Notes: generated by a model from the letters alone, not told the origin. A stretch of 64,000 nucleotides of DNA from Corynebacterium choanae (GCF_003813965.1 NZ_CP033896.1:2480001-2544000); one strand, 5' to 3'; counted from the stretch's first letter, positions 49,901 to 60,300 are shown. Made by a program: numbers and translations.

Positions 49901-52459
49901 CCATGACTCTTCGGTCGGCAGCGCATCGTAGAGCACATAGTCGGTGTATGGCACCGAACCGTCAGTCCCCACCCGCAGGAAGAAGGTTGCCTGCTGTGTT
50001 GCCCACGACGTGTCGGCCACCCCTTCTTGTGGGGCAAGTGCAGTGGTGCGGGTGTCCCGCGTCGGGTCTTTATCACCCCAGGCATATTTTTCAATCCGCG
50101 ACTCGGCAAAGTCGAGCACCGTCAACGAACCATCAGCCTGCACCCAGCGTTTGCGTTTCGTATAGGCGCTGCGGGCATCCTCACATGCTTGCGAATCAGG
50201 ATCTTCAACACAAAGCTGAGTTTGCTGCTGGCAGTTCGCCGGATTGTCGCGGCATGCAGCAACCAGTTCCTGCCAGCCGATGCCATAAGGGTTCGCTTGG
50301 AAGGTGGAAGATTTTGCCAGCCCCTGGTTCGGGTTGGCGGTGGTGACCATAATGCGGAATGCCGGGAATTGGGATTCCAAATCGGGATTGCTATATGTTC
50401 CACCCAATGCGCCCGTGCTGGTGACCGGAATGGTGAATTGGCAGGGGCGGTTTTCTGACTTGCCTGGCACCACCACATTGTCCGGGGCGGTAAATCGCCA
50501 CAGTTGCCCACCGGAAGGGGATCCTTCCGCCAACAGTTCCCACTGCAGCAAGCCCGGATTGTAGGCAACCTTGCCCGGCTCCAGTGTCGCCTGATCGTTG
50601 CATTCTTGCCAATTTTGATCGGCAAGCACCGACGGATCCAGCGAAAAACCCTTCGGCACACTGATATAGCCCAACGGCGGGAAGGCTTCTTCGCTGAGGT
50701 TATACAACGCATAGCGAATATTCGAACTCACCTCAGGTCCGGTGATCGTGGGATTATCTACCACGACGAGCCCTGTTTTCGGATCTGGCAGATTCTCATA
50801 AATATTGAGCATCGTGCCAGCCTGCAACTTGGTGTCCGTGCCATCTGCTTCCTTGTAGGTGATGGTCACATCGTTGGCTGCGTCAACATAATCCAGCCGA
50901 GTATCATCGTTTTGCACATACAGTTCGTCGGGGATTGTCACCCGGTGATACGACCGCACGGTGAGATATTCATCCGATGGCACGCCCTGGACGACGGCGG
51001 TAAAGTGCACCGGTGCAAACCCAAGATCATCCGGGATTTTCAGGGTGGCGTTGCCGGCATTGCTAGTCTCCCCGGCAAGGACAGGCAACTGTTTCGATTG
51101 GCTGCGGTCTGCGTTAAAAACCGTAAACGTCACTGTGGGGCGGGAATTCGACTGCATCCACTGCGGCTGCCCATTATCGCTGGCTACCTGCTGAAAGTTG
51201 GTCACTGCGTCGACTTGGAACTTCGTCAACGCTAAGTGTTGTTTGTTGTCGCCGCCGGGAACTGTGCATTTATCCGATTGGAAGGCGCGCTCCTTATATT
51301 GCAGACACTGCTGAATGCGGGCCTGGTCATCGATGAAAATATCATTCGTGCCGGGGCGCTTCGCCCGAATATAGAACTGGATGTCAGTGTTGTTTTTATT
51401 TTGCTGTCCCGTGCCACCTTTGCCGACACTGCCTTGCGCAGTGCGCACAGTGATGTAGCGTTCAACGGGCTGCGCAACCCCGGGTGCGTCACTGGCCAGC
51501 TTGGTGCCGTCAAGATTATGCAATGAATCCGGATCAAGCTTCACCGTATTGGTAATGCGTGTTGCATTAGCTACCGTGTCGTTGACTTTGGCGGTGTAGG
51601 TAATTTTGGCGACCCGCTCACGGCTGAGCGCCGCATCGACTGATTTATCAATGTCGATGGTGATTTTTCGGGTTTCCGGATCATAGTGAATATAGTCGGC
51701 CGACAGCTCCCGGGCTTTGATAACTTTGCTGTACTCTCTTGCATCCACCGCCTGCTCATAGGTAGCAGTCGTGCCCGGGGTGAGATCCTGGTTGACGATG
51801 GTGATCTCTTCTAAGCCTGCCGGGATTTCATCAACAATTGTGCCGGTGTAGCCGGTCACCCCCAGCCCATGTTCGCGCACATATTCGATGGTGTACACCA
51901 CCCGCTGGCCGGGTACGGGGATCTGATTCGACACACCCTTTTTCAGCGACGTTTTGGGTTTCCCGGTAATCGCGGTGTGGATCGTGCCTTGGGTAGTGTT
52001 CCCGTTTAACGTGGCAGTCCACGGAATATCCGCTTTAGCGGCGAAACCTGGATGGTCGACGGTTTCCCACGCCGCTGAGGCGGTGACCAGCCCATCGGTA
52101 CCAGACTTGGTATAGACCAGCACCGGATGGTCACTGTCGGCATTTTCCACGGTGAAGCCGCTACTAACCAGTGGTTTACCCCCAACACCTTCGGGTCGCT
52201 GCAATTGAATTCGTAAGCCTTGACAGCTCACCGAACAGTTCAGGTTAAAAGTCACCGCCAGTTGGGATCCAAGTTCGGCAGTGGCGTCGCCGGTGGTGAT
52301 CTTCACCCCGTCAATATCGGCATGAGCCACCGGCGGCTCGGCGACTATTTGAATGCCGGCGACTGCAAGCACCAAACTACAGAGCAGGGCGAGCAGGCGC
52401 CGCCCGGCGAATGCCGGGGGCGATTGCAATGGTTGCGAAGACCGGGTGAGGGGAAACAT
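40946..52459 (-). CDS. Giant wall-anchored surface protein with about 15 DUF11/DUF7507-like repeats
   Basis: 3837 residues (11.5 kb). An RR-containing signal peptide (LLALLCSLVLAVAGIQIVA, end near PVAHA) is followed by about 1400 residues of head region with isopeptide-fimbrial-like modules (YTIEYVREHGLGVTGYTG; DIDKSVDAALSRERV), then one SdrD-B/Cna-B-like module (VRPGNYQVQM). After that come about fifteen repeats of 110-140 residues with the DUF11/DUF7507 pattern: LxKxV, GDxVxYTFTVTNTGxVxxHDVTITDxL, a Cys, LAPGExxTCxxxYTVTxxD and VxNTAxVT. Two related C-terminal modules, a Ser/Pro/Glu-rich stretch and the sorting signal LAQTG with a hydrophobic span and ARRRK follow. The two Cys per repeat may form disulfides. 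Probably an adhesin or very long surface fibre. ATG 52459 is chosen; TTG 52480 is possible. No sortase gene is nearby. Confidence 0.87.
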   Translation of the reverse strand: MFPLTRSSQPLQSPPAFAGRRLLALLCSLVLAVAGIQIVAEPPVAHADIDGVKITTGDATAELGSQLAVTFNLNCSVSCQGLRIQLQRPEGVGGKPLVSSGFTVENADSDHPVLVYTKSGTDGLVTASAAWETVDHPGFAAKADIPWTATLNGNTTQGTIHTAITGKPKTSLKKGVSNQIPVPGQRVVYTIEYVREHGLGVTGYTGTIVDEIPAGLEEITIVNQDLTPGTTATYEQAVDAREYSKVIKARELSADYIHYDPETRKITIDIDKSVDAALSRERVAKITYTAKVNDTVANATRITNTVKLDPDSLHNLDGTKLASDAPGVAQPVERYITVRTAQGSVGKGGTGQQNKNNTDIQFYIRAKRPGTNDIFIDDQARIQQCLQYKERAFQSDKCTVPGGDNKQHLALTKFQVDAVTNFQQVASDNGQPQWMQSNSRPTVTFTVFNADRSQSKQLPVLAGETSNAGNATLKIPDDLGFAPVHFTAVVQGVPSDEYLTVRSYHRVTIPDELYVQNDDTRLDYVDAANDVTITYKEADGTDTKLQAGTMLNIYENLPDPKTGLVVVDNPTITGPEVSSNIRYALYNLSEEAFPPLGYISVPKGFSLDPSVLADQNWQECNDQATLEPGKVAYNPGLLQWELLAEGSPSGGQLWRFTAPDNVVVPGKSENRPCQFTIPVTSTGALGGTYSNPDLESQFPAFRIMVTTANPNQGLAKSSTFQANPYGIGWQELVAACRDNPANCQQQTQLCVEDPDSQACEDARSAYTKRKRWVQADGSLTVLDFAESRIEKYAWGDKDPTRDTRTTALAPQEGVADTSWATQQATFFLRVGTDGSVPYTDYVLYDALPTEESWVPINSKAATQEATAGTHKIYDQETGKVTSTAVNDNTLVPTLTGPIAIPVQSLFNEDLQKWERRAPRATIHYSTSSNPCRPEMAEAKQGPFPAEAQECTAFNAREGEWLTAEEVNATADGWSKIRYFRIAFEEPISGLFDIPVPMTMPTNDVSGNGIGDSDIAINRVAFRASNGKTNTDLGTLSPAAARVKYVPEYKINKSLLLPDVDGTFSAAKNAIDGADSDSYLVGVGDNVLFRITVTGKVPGVMLESPMIRDFIPPGLELVEVMTGTDETGALNTVGEVYSDYHDPVADAAVAAAADDGVIPQTPTAKVAWFPGPMDDQGVVNPQAPDGSRIPAQVTLKLRVTGDPVGVLHNVAFGTTREQASVPSGDSCAEKTPDDIAAGRTDNNCDRQSINVASAISGALFSLPDSAAADAELDDSTAKVTTLQPGDVQVQLLAADGSPLLVNPTTGKPDREGSPLIVNLGSDGTYRFPKVRPGNYQVQMTVKDDPAARERFQQAFMFTPATVADQPIAASGLIDGAVDDKDPFTAVTKTFTVPGPEAPGGQQNVPHVDFAVIQTNPSLTITKSPTTDTPRNLNDQAEFTINGSNNGNVPLTGVRLHDEWASSRNVTPVCVITDQTGKQRSGTQLLTTDGTTLAVGEQYSCTVTYTVAQADIDNQEPLHNTAKITGMFGKTPLEETSSAAIPVHTADPSFTLDKQLENSTDLHVGDAAVFLITFTNTGNVTLHNVAISDKFSAAETVINLVCAENKDGLDATKATDAVVTIPTVAPNGVIYCRGQFIASKEFLENQTKEVNVAAAVPSYMRRDDNGDLVPTLLQSATAEAAVQPRPSQPAIEVKKEVATGADSFGHTTQGSLENGGVIPFRITLTNTGDVRLTQVTITDELTGRDAGAQHLEVQRCVDAASQGAVGGNGKISLAAGEQVICSATITYTQDDIDAQHPLVNTVSVTAQAKQLVDDKEQLVTVTEAEDRTDDNAATVTPPAPAPSLEMQKTAAAPRAILLPGDTVPYTFVITNNGNQTVHDVAVEDEKFPGGNGITCAGDTRVLQPQESLTCTGTYTVTDTDAVAEKVGQLVNTAVATGKSPTNNAVRSASSTVTLPTGRPKLQLEKVVVPTEGVDLNNVQPDDVVTFRMTVTNVGSAPIDKVAIKDPIAQQWGAKKLVCPIVPRLGHDVVDYDNGVNGFLLADTDTEQSIGWLASQANPEDAQAVCLVSFAFPQAAIDQGVEHVNTATAVGVDAVGTEYESPQASAKVTGTQEGGLTLEKSSSATVDGPLVVGDEINYHFKFTNTGKVTLHNITLADELLSGRGIDPATFCPPFDLAPAAVHTCQSPVMSVTDADVDTTIANTATFSSEWPTSSFTAAPPAGSSNEVRHLVTKPEISLDKSVVNEKTGGFAIGDQVIYKLTVTNTGLVPVTGVYLEDQMLEARMDSDPEKATASRAYCPDHEDILTPAGASLAPEESATCYIGMMVTQADVDAGPNVVNEAYSAAETRQATATDRSTAVVNFVQTAELALTKAIDAAQPVYTEGDVVHYVFTVENTGQLTVRDITIDDPMLAEAGTTITCDKQLTKPGLAAGESAQCRADYVVTAADAAAAAATHTVTNTATAKGQPVRGEVVTSPPAEVSFQAGSPAMSIAKFARIVAGATGDLEHPQVQAGSVVEWSMVVTNSGNATAHDVQVTDALLADAADAACYANVSEADRQAGKRPAAGGTALDAIGDIAAGSTVTCFASTTITQAQVDGGVDNQTVNTAAVTRAVDNPGTDDPARTTAVQATAKVDNATKAGISLTKEVAPESAKQQYVAGDEIVYTFTVTNTGLVSLHDIAITDELFAAAAAGIVCQRTTLAPGEHTTCTSPVYTVTAADAEREHGALLNEAVVTATTPTDRTNLDGVNEQGQVTDSSEVTVTVGTPAISLTKTATPQTGVSADDMVTYTIIATNSGNTDLYKVHVTDPWFSADELSCSAAAATDPATGADLAVGEMITCTASRLLTQDEVDAGTPVENTATVTAESDGIATATTVETGQPVSVEATATARVTPSTKAALTLEKTVQDKQSIYAEGDEVAYQFVVTNTGDVTIHDVTLTDPLIDDTVHSCTPDRLAPGEQATCPVLRYTITADDVTRQAVANTATVTGLSPAQDDTTPVDQRPTASATAQVVTGYPAITITKTSDIAPGTQLVAGDTITYTIEIVNTGTTPATAVKLIDPMVAEVGEDQLHCSDPAVYGDGPGATLAQPNDAVNCTLVRKVSADDVNRFDAIANTATAEATFGSKQATPVSATATAPVASEPKISLVKQVKDPQTVYLAGDAVVYTFTITNEGTVDVTDVTINDALLASRSIAITCPATDLAVGATMVCESAPLTVTDDDVATGRVDNTATVVANVPRRAISNEDGREGVVQPPVISNESQHSISTGTPALSIEKVAATQQVSPGETVRYTITVRNIGTTPVEKIRISDDQILDRGGKFTCDDPAMLSGEGVLPVGATTTCVASEIASLPEDGSLQLHNTATVQGSYRNAKVTKIESTATVALNAPKPQLTAKIFDGSISDGDGQTPATAVELAPGEDFTVDFKLTNTGEGPLTAITVEVPGANFDTLALTILDDTGQPVTAIPTAQTPVTGLVLRVADDGNIILSAEETLPALALPPRYELSGNLRVDSAQIGHNTPITVEAADPRTGETVTARDDFFTKQRPAAPAGITTKLYIGEPTADTDGHGDGQTDDTAVQIPADTPVDVTLQITNTGQTGISGIVPTITGAGIDLKPGQVFILRDGDGNPATPEMAAAKPGLMLRVTGDGEIVFSDDEHNLPLLLAPGQQVTAALTITVAPGNTDHVAGTVSATDSQHNALSDNDPLYVMTGKPVDPSPEPSEPTKPTEPTEPLEPSTPGEPPVSSASSSKSPWWVVLVPVVGMLPVLAQLPGVPVPPIVSTAVPTPEAEVEQPEPRPDRPEPRRSGLLAQTGANVGTLSLLAVLLMVIGLVLVAARRRKGNEM

Positions 52460-52586
52460 ACCAGGTTGGCTTTCTAACAAACAGGGTTATGGAAATGGAA
52501 AACCTGTGTGTACATATCACCTATTTCGCAGTGCCACCAAGATGACCGCAATATCCCCTGCTTACCTTGGGAAATATTGGAATGTG

Positions 52587-52645
52587 GTGCGGCGAATGTA
52601 CACACAGTGCTTCAGCTGTGATTCACCCCTGACATTACGCCGCAC
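52587..52645 (-). promoter_or_regulatory. Leader hairpin of the giant surface gene
   Basis: GTGCGGCG-AATGT (52587..52599) pairs with ACATT-CGCCGCAC (52632..52645, one bulged A), giving 13 bp around a 32-base loop, 128 bases before the start codon. A TATAAC -10 candidate lies further upstream at 52705..52710 (minus strand), so the hairpin would be in the untranslated leader. Confidence 0.45.
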
Positions 52646-52844
52646 ACGGGTTTTTCTCAGGTGTTTTAAATCATTTGCAACCCCTGGCAGGTGAGGTACA
52701 AATCGTTATACCCCTTTAGTTTCTATGCTGTATTTGTTTCCTTCCACCATTCCATACTGTGAAACTATTAGTGCGAATCGGCAAACTTATCGCCGGTGAT
52801 ATTGGTGGTGGGTGATAGCGCCCGCCACCCTGGTGGTGCAGGAC

Positions 52845-52901
52845 ATAAAAAACCACCCGGGGCGGCACGTCGAATAGTGTTCGACCTGCCGCCCCGGGTG
52901 G
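52845..52901 (-). terminator. Terminator of rpoC (rpoBC operon)
   Basis: A perfect 15-bp GC-rich stem (52853..52867 with 52887..52901), continued after one mismatch by GTCGAA/TTCGAC, loop TAGTG. On the minus strand TTTTTTAT follows at once, the classic intrinsic terminator. It lies about 100 bases after the rpoC stop. Confidence 0.93.
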
Positions 52902-52998
52902 GATGTGATGCAGTTATTGGTTATTGCCAGCAATCGCACCGTCCGCGGTGGAGGTGCAATGCCCCCACCGCGGGCGAATGATGCGGTGTGTGGCTGTG

Positions 52999-55900
52999 CT
53001 AGCTGTAGTCATCCAACGGCACCGCAGCCCCGGTGAAGTCGTGGGTGAAATCATCACCGTAGACCGAGTCACCGAACGATGGCACCGTGTAGGAGGCGTT
53101 GCGGGCACGCTCGGTGGGCTTGACCATAATGTTGCGATACTGGGAGATACCAGTACCGGCTGGGATCAGCTTACCGATGATGACGTTTTCCTTCAGACCA
53201 ATGAGCTGATCCGAGCGGCGGTTAATCGCCGCATCGGTAAGCACGCGGGTGGTCTCCTGGAAGGAGGCCGCCGACAGCCACGACTCGGTTGCCAGCGATG
53301 CCTTGGTGATACCCATGATCTCGCTGCGAAGCTCGGCGATCTCCAAACCAGCCTTGCGGGCTTCCGCATTGGCCTGCTTAGCGACAGCCAAATCGACCAA
53401 CGTGCCCGGCAGGAACTCGGTGGAACCGGATTCGATGACGGTACCGCGCCGCAGCATCTGGCGGATAATGATTTCGATGTGCTTGTCGTGAATCGCCACA
53501 CCCTGTGCCCGGTACACGGCCTGCACTTCGTCGATGAGGTGCTGTTCCACACCGCGACGGCCTTGAATTTCCAGCACGTCATGCGGATCAGCAGGGCCGC
53601 GCAGCAGCCGTTCACCAAGTTCCACATGGTCGCCGTCTTGCAGATGCCGTTCGATCATGGCCTCCGGGTTGGATTCCATCGGCACCCGTTTCATCGCCAG
53701 ACCCTGCCGCTTCGACAGCTTCTCGTAGACAACATCGTCGCCACCATCATCAGGGGTGATAGTCAGCGTCCAGAAGTTGCCTTCATCTTCCAGCTTCACC
53801 GTGCCCGGAACAGAGGCGATCGGTGCCTTGTTCTTCGGCACACGAGCTTCGAAGAGTTCCTGCACACGCGGCAGACCACCGGTAATGTCACCACCGACAC
53901 CACCCTGGTGGAAGGTACGCATGGTCAGCTGGGTACCCGGCTCACCAATGGACTGGGCGGCCACAATACCGACAGCTTCGCCGATATCAACCTGCTTACC
54001 GGTTGCCATGGAGCGGCCGTAGCACTTCGCGCACACACCCGTAGCAGTCTGACAGGTGAGCACACTGCGCAGCTTCACCGTCTCCGCACCGGCCTTGACC
54101 AGCACATCGACTTCTTCTTCACCCAGCTCGGTACCAGCGGCAAGCACCACTTCACCGTCGCTGTTGGTGTAGTCAACTGCCAGCACCCGACCATGCACTG
54201 AGGTTTCAATAAGGTCGTGGCGACGGTAGCCGACGGTGACCCCGCTGGCATCTTGTACCGGTACCGCGACTGGCACCTTGACACCCTGGCGGGTTTCGCA
54301 GTCCTCCTCGCGGACAATAACATCCTGCGCGACGTCGACCAGACGACGGGTGAGGTAACCCGAGTCGGCGGTACGCAGCGCCGTATCGGCCAGACCCTTA
54401 CGGGAACCGTGCGAGTTGTTGAAGTACTCGAGCACCGACAGGCCTTCCCGGAAGGAGGTCTTAATCGGGCGGGTGATGTAGTCACCCTTCGAGTTCACAA
54501 CCATGCCCTTCATACCGGCCAGCGTCCAGATCTGACGCATGTTACCGGCCGCACCAGACTTCACGATCATCGGAATCGGGTTGTCATCCGGATACAGGTC
54601 TTCCACAGCCTTACCGACCTTGTCGGTGGCGTTCTTCCACAGTTCCACCAGACGGTCGTAGCGCTCCTGCTTGGTGAGCTTGCCCTCCTGGTAGTACTTG
54701 CGTTCAATCGCCCGGGCTTCCGCCTCATACTCGTCCAAGATCTCCGACTTGTTCGGCAGCACGAGCACGTCCGACATAGAGATCGTCACACCGGAACGGG
54801 TTGCCCAATAGAAGCCGGCATCCTTCATCTTGTCCATGGTTTGTGCCACGGTGATCATCGGATAGCGGGCAGCGAGATCGTTAATGACATCGCCGAGCAT
54901 GATCTTGTCGGTGCCACCGCCCTTACGGACCATCACACCTTCCAGATATGGATAGTTCCACGGCAGCAGATCATTAAACATGATCCGACCCAAGGTGGTC
55001 GACGCCAGCCAGGTTTGGCCGCGCTGCCAGCCATGCTCAAACAGCTCTGCCTCGATCTCTGCAGGTGGGCGCAGATGCGAGATCCGCACCTTAATCGGGG
55101 CTTGCAAACCAAGCACACCCCGGTCATAGGCCATGATTGCCTCAGCAACAGACGAGTACACGCCTTGGGCAGGGGCGGTGTCGGTTGCCGGCTGGTAGGC
55201 ACCCTGGCCACCAACCTCATCAGGCTGCTTTTCCAAGGTGAGGAAGTACAACCCAGTGACCATGTCCAGACGTGGCATCGCCAGCGGCTTACCGGAAGCA
55301 GGCGACAGAATATTATTCGAAGCCAGCATCAAAATACGGGCTTCAGCCTGCGCTTCGGCGCTAAGCGGCAGGTGGACTGCCATCTGGTCACCGTCGAAGT
55401 CGGCGTTGAACGCTTCGCAGGCCAGCGGGTGCAGCTGGATCGCTTTACCTTCCACCAGCACCGGCTCGAAAGCCTGAATACCCAGGCGGTGCAGGGTAGG
55501 TGCACGGTTGAGCATCACCGGATGCTGGGAGATCACTTCTTCCAGCACCGACCACACCTCAGGATGGTGACGTTCCACCATCCGCTTGGCGGACTTAATA
55601 TTCTGTGCAGCAGCTTTTTGCACCAAGCCCTTCATCACGAAAGGCTTGAACAGCTCGAGGGCCATCAGCTTCGGCAAACCACATTCGTGCAGCCGCAGCT
55701 GCGGGCCGACAATAATCACCGAACGGCCAGAATAGTCGACACGCTTACCGAGCAGGTTCTGACGGAAACGACCCTGCTTACCCTTGAGCAGATCCGACAG
55801 CGACTTCAGGCTGCGGTTACCAGGACCGGTCACCGGACGGCCACGACGACCATTGTCAAACAGCGCGTCCACTGCTTCCTGCAGCATGCGCTTTTCGTTA

Positions 55901-57018
55901 TTAACAATGATCTCCGGGGCGCCGAGATCAATCATCCGCTTGAGACGGTTATTGCGGTTGATAACGCGACGATACAGATCGTTCAAGTCCGAGGTCGCAA
56001 AACGACCACCGTCAAGCTGCACCATCGGACGCAGCTCTGGCGGGATCACCGGAATACAATCCAGCACCATAGCTTCAGGCTGGTTTTCCGACCGCTGGAA
56101 TGCAGCCACCACCTTCAGCCGCTTCAGGGCACGGGTTTTCCGCTGCCCGGCACGACCTTCCCGGATGACCCGGCGCAGCTCTTCCGCTTCCGCATCGAGG
56201 TCAAAGTTCTTAATGAGCGTCTGGATTGCTTCCGCACCCATACCGCCGGTGAAATAATCCTCGTAGCGGTCAATAAGCTCAGCGTAGATCGTCTCATCGG
56301 GGATCATCTGCTTCGGTGCCAGGTTGACGAAGGTGTTCCACACCTCGTCCAGACGGTCAATCTCCCGACCGGCACGCTCCCGAATATGCTGCATTTCTTT
56401 CTCGGCAGCATTTTGCACCTTGCGGCGGGCGTCAGCTTTCGCCCCGGCGGCCTCCAACTCGGCTAAATCCTGCTCGAGTTTCTGGGCACGCTCGGCGATC
56501 TGGTTTTCCGCCTCAGCCTCCACATCCTTCTTCTCCAGCAGCATTTCTGCTTCCAGAGTCGTCAGATCATTGTGGCGGGCTTCCTCGTCAACACTGGTAA
56601 TAATGTTCGCCGAGAAGTAGATGATCCGGTCAAGATCCTTCGGAGCCAAATCCAGCAGATACCCCAACCGGGAGGGCACACCCTTGAAGTACCAGATATG
56701 GGTTACCGGGGCGGCAAGCTCAATATGGCCCATCCGCTCACGGCGCACCTTCGACTTGGTGACTTCCACACCACAGCGTTCACAAATAATGCCCTTATAG
56801 CGCACCCGCTTGTAGCGGCCACAGGCACATTCCCAGTCGCGGGTAGGACCGAAGATCCGTTCACAGAACAGACCGTCCTTTTCCGGCTTCAAAGTACGGT
56901 AGTTGATGGTCTCCGGCTTTTTCACTTCGCCTTTCGACCAGCGGCGAATATCGTCCGCGGTGGCCAGGCCAATCCGGAGTGCGTCGAAGAAGTTGACGTC
57001 GAGCACAGTAGTGTACAT
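52999..57018 (-). CDS. rpoC: RNA polymerase subunit beta-prime
   Basis: 1339 residues, close to the usual corynebacterial length. The zinc ribbon [13 protein letters not shown]...CERCG lies near residues 64-85, clamp and rudder regions follow, the catalytic Mg site NADFDGD is at about 537-543, the bridge helix/trigger loop region is present ([16 protein letters not shown]), and the C-terminal clamp segment is complete. The start ATG 57018 ([12 protein letters not shown]) has GGGGGAAGGG just upstream; GTG 57006 is an alternative that matches the usual N-terminus better. It is in an operon with rpoB, but after a long 337-base spacer, and it ends at a very strong terminator. Confidence 0.98.
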   Translation of the reverse strand: MYTTVLDVNFFDALRIGLATADDIRRWSKGEVKKPETINYRTLKPEKDGLFCERIFGPTRDWECACGRYKRVRYKGIICERCGVEVTKSKVRRERMGHIELAAPVTHIWYFKGVPSRLGYLLDLAPKDLDRIIYFSANIITSVDEEARHNDLTTLEAEMLLEKKDVEAEAENQIAERAQKLEQDLAELEAAGAKADARRKVQNAAEKEMQHIRERAGREIDRLDEVWNTFVNLAPKQMIPDETIYAELIDRYEDYFTGGMGAEAIQTLIKNFDLDAEAEELRRVIREGRAGQRKTRALKRLKVVAAFQRSENQPEAMVLDCIPVIPPELRPMVQLDGGRFATSDLNDLYRRVINRNNRLKRMIDLGAPEIIVNNEKRMLQEAVDALFDNGRRGRPVTGPGNRSLKSLSDLLKGKQGRFRQNLLGKRVDYSGRSVIIVGPQLRLHECGLPKLMALELFKPFVMKGLVQKAAAQNIKSAKRMVERHHPEVWSVLEEVISQHPVMLNRAPTLHRLGIQAFEPVLVEGKAIQLHPLACEAFNADFDGDQMAVHLPLSAEAQAEARILMLASNNILSPASGKPLAMPRLDMVTGLYFLTLEKQPDEVGGQGAYQPATDTAPAQGVYSSVAEAIMAYDRGVLGLQAPIKVRISHLRPPAEIEAELFEHGWQRGQTWLASTTLGRIMFNDLLPWNYPYLEGVMVRKGGGTDKIMLGDVINDLAARYPMITVAQTMDKMKDAGFYWATRSGVTISMSDVLVLPNKSEILDEYEAEARAIERKYYQEGKLTKQERYDRLVELWKNATDKVGKAVEDLYPDDNPIPMIVKSGAAGNMRQIWTLAGMKGMVVNSKGDYITRPIKTSFREGLSVLEYFNNSHGSRKGLADTALRTADSGYLTRRLVDVAQDVIVREEDCETRQGVKVPVAVPVQDASGVTVGYRRHDLIETSVHGRVLAVDYTNSDGEVVLAAGTELGEEEVDVLVKAGAETVKLRSVLTCQTATGVCAKCYGRSMATGKQVDIGEAVGIVAAQSIGEPGTQLTMRTFHQGGVGGDITGGLPRVQELFEARVPKNKAPIASVPGTVKLEDEGNFWTLTITPDDGGDDVVYEKLSKRQGLAMKRVPMESNPEAMIERHLQDGDHVELGERLLRGPADPHDVLEIQGRRGVEQHLIDEVQAVYRAQGVAIHDKHIEIIIRQMLRRGTVIESGSTEFLPGTLVDLAVAKQANAEARKAGLEIAELRSEIMGITKASLATESWLSAASFQETTRVLTDAAINRRSDQLIGLKENVIIGKLIPAGTGISQYRNIMVKPTERARNASYTVPSFGDSVYGDDFTHDFTGAAVPLDDYS

Positions 57019-57355
57019 TCCCTTCCCCCGTGTTCACTGCGCTGCCGCATAGTGTGCGCAAACACATTGTTGCGGCAGCATCCGTGATACGGGAGTATCG
57101 GTGCTTCCACCCAGCGAACTGTTACCTATGCACGGGAGAGATTCTCTCGTGCTGGCAGCTGTGCTGGGGAAAGCATCATTTCTTAAAACCGAAGGTTTTT
57201 CAGCAATATTGAAAACAACTTGAGGTTGAAACAGCGACAAATATCGCCTGGTGTTCGCTTGCCCGCCACCCGGGAGTGGTGTCCTCGAACCGAGGGAGTG
57301 TTCCGCCTTGCGTTGCAAGGACACCGATCCCTGTTAAGGGGCAGCAGCCACAGTG
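57019..57355. other. rpoB-rpoC spacer
   Basis: 337 bases, longer than usual. It contains a small hairpin CCTTGC-GTT-GCAAGG (57306..57320, minus-strand equivalent), possibly an RNA processing or stability site. No gene or clear internal promoter is visible. Confidence 0.4.
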
Positions 57356-60300
57356 TTAAGCGATATCTGTGTCAGCGCGCTCATCGCGGGAAAGGTTAAT
57401 CCCCATCGACGCGCCCTGATCGTAGTCATCTTCATCCGTGCCCAACTCCATTGGCGTGCCGTCAGCTGAAAGCACTTCCACGTTGAGACACAGCGACTGC
57501 AATTCTTTCAGCAGCACCTTAAACGATTCCGGAATACCCGGATCCGGGATGTTTTCACCCTTGACGATCGCCTCATAGACCTTCACACGACCAACCACGT
57601 CGTCGGACTTGATGGTGAGCAGCTCCTGCAGGGTGTAGGCAGCGCCATAAGCCTGCATTGCCCACACCTCCATCTCGCCGAAACGCTGGCCACCGAACTG
57701 GGCTTTACCACCAAGCGGCTGCTGGGTGATCATCGAGTACGGACCAGTTGAACGGGCGTGAATCTTCTCATCGACCAGGTGGTGCAGCTTCAGGATGTAC
57801 ATGTAGCCAACCGACACCGGGAAGGGGAACGGCTCGCCGGAACGACCATCCATCAACGTGGCTTTACCGTCAGCGTTGACCATGACATCGCCGTCCCGGT
57901 TCGGCAGCGAATTCGCCAACAGGCCAGCCAGCTCTTCATTGGAGGCACCGTCGAACACCGGGGTGGCGGTCAGCGAACCGGCCGGCACATCGTAGAGCTC
58001 TTCGGGGAGGGTTTCGATCAGCTTGGCGTTTTCCGCCACAGCCGGATCGACATGCCAACCAGCCGCAGCCAGCCAGCCCAAGTGAGTCTCCAACACCTGG
58101 CCGATATTCATACGACGCGGCACACCGTGGGTGTTCAAAATAATGTCCACCGGAGTACCGTCCGGCAGGAACGGCATATCTTCCTGCGGCAGGATCTTAC
58201 CGACCACACCCTTGTTACCGTGGCGGCCAGCGAGCTTGTCACCGTCTTGGATCTTGCGCTTCTGCGCCACATAGACCCGGATCATCTCGTTGACGCCAGC
58301 TGGCAGATCATCCTCGTCGCGGGTAAAGCGACGCACCCCGATCACCTTGCCGGTTTCACCGTGCGGCACCTTCATCGAGGTGTCACGCACTTCGCGGGAC
58401 TTCTCGCCGAAAATTGCGCGCAGCAGACGCTCTTCTGGGGTGAGCTCTGTTTCACCCTTCGGGGTGACCTTACCGACGAGAATATCGCCGTCACGCACAT
58501 CCGCGCCGATACGCACAATACCGCGCTCGTCGAGGTCTTTGAGCACCTCTTCGGAAACGTTCGGGATCTCCCGGGTGATCTCTTCAGCACCAAGCTTCGT
58601 ATCGCGAGCATCGATTTCGTGCTCTTCGATATGAATCGAGGTCAAAATATCTTCTTCGACCAGCCGCTGGTTGAGGATAATAGCGTCCTCATAGTTGTGG
58701 CCTTCCCATGGCATAAACGCCACGAGCAGGTTGCGACCCAGCGCCATTTCGCCGTCTTTCGTACCCGGACCATCCGCGATGACCTGGCCGGCCTCAACCC
58801 GCTGCCCGATCTCCACCAGCGGAACCTGGTTGTAGCAGGTGCCCTGGTTGGTACGTTCAAACTTGCGCAGCTGATAGGTTTCCCGCTTGCCCTCATCACC
58901 CATGATGGTGATCTTGTCAGCGGAAACATCCTCCACCGCACCGGCAAACTTCGAGATAATCATGTCGCCGGCATCATAGGCGGCACGCAACTCCATACCG
59001 GTACCCACATAGGGCGACTCGGAGCGCACCAGCGGCACAGCCTGCTTCTGCATATTCGCACCCATGAGGGCACGGTTCGCGTCGTCGTGCTCGAGGAACG
59101 GAATCATCGCGGTACCCACCGACACCATCTGGCGCGGAGAGATATCCATATAGTCGATGCGGGAGGCGTCAACCACCTCAATGTTGCCGCCCTTCATCCG
59201 GACAACAACCCGATCCTCGGTGATGTGACCATCCTTGTCGTACGGCGTATTCGCCTGTGCAACAATGTGCCGATCTTCCTCGTCAGCAGTGAGATAGTCA
59301 ATCTGGTCAGTGAGCTGACGATTCTCCACGCGACGATACGGCGTTTCAATGAACCCGAAGGCATTGACCCGAGCATAGCTCGACAGCGAACCGATCAGAC
59401 CAATGTTTGGCCCTTCTGGGGTTTCAATCGGGCACATACGGCCATAGTGCGACGGGTGCACGTCACGCACCTCAATACCGGCACGTTCACGAGACAAACC
59501 ACCAGGACCCAGCGCGGAAAGACGACGCTTGTGGGTCAACCCCGACAGGGAGTTGTTTTGATCCATAAACTGCGACAGCTGCGACGTACCAAAGAATTCA
59601 CGGATAGCCGCCGACACCGGACGCACGTTGATCAAGGAGGTAGGAGTGATCGACTCAGCATCCTGGGTGGTCATCCGCTCGCGAACAACCCGCTCCATAC
59701 GGGACAGACCGACTCGCACCTGGTTTTGAATCAACTCACCAACCGTGCGCAGACGACGATTACCAAAGTGGTCAATATCGTCGGTTTCCACCGGAATGGT
59801 CACCCCTGCAGGCGAAACCATCTCGGTTTCACCATCGTGCAGACGCACCAAATATTCAATAGTGGTAGCGATATCTTCCTCAGTGAGGGTCATCAAACCG
59901 TCATGATCGCCCCCCAAGCCCAGCTTGCGGTTGATCTTATAGCGGCCAACCTTCGCCAAGTCATAACGCTTGGCTTTAAAGAAGGAGTTATCCAGCAGCG
60001 ACTGTGCCAGATCACGGGTCGGCTGCTCACCTGGGCGCTGCTTGCGGTAAATCTCCAGCAACGCCTCATCGGTGTTGGCAACCCCGTCATCTTCCAGGGT
60101 CGACATCAAAATTGGGGAGAACCCGAAGCGTTCCTTAATCTGCTCGGTCGTCCAACCCAACGCCTTGAGCAGCACCGTCACCGGCTGGCGACGTTTCCGG
60201 TCGATACGCACACCGACGGTGTCGCGGCGGTCGATATCGAATTCCAGCCAAGCACCACGCGACGGAATCACCTTCACCGCGTGCAGCGGACGCTCGGTCG

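Noticed and set aside
52504..52519. TGTG...TCAC pair resembling a GlxR/CRP site
   Set aside because: The spacing is one base too long and the half sites are incomplete.
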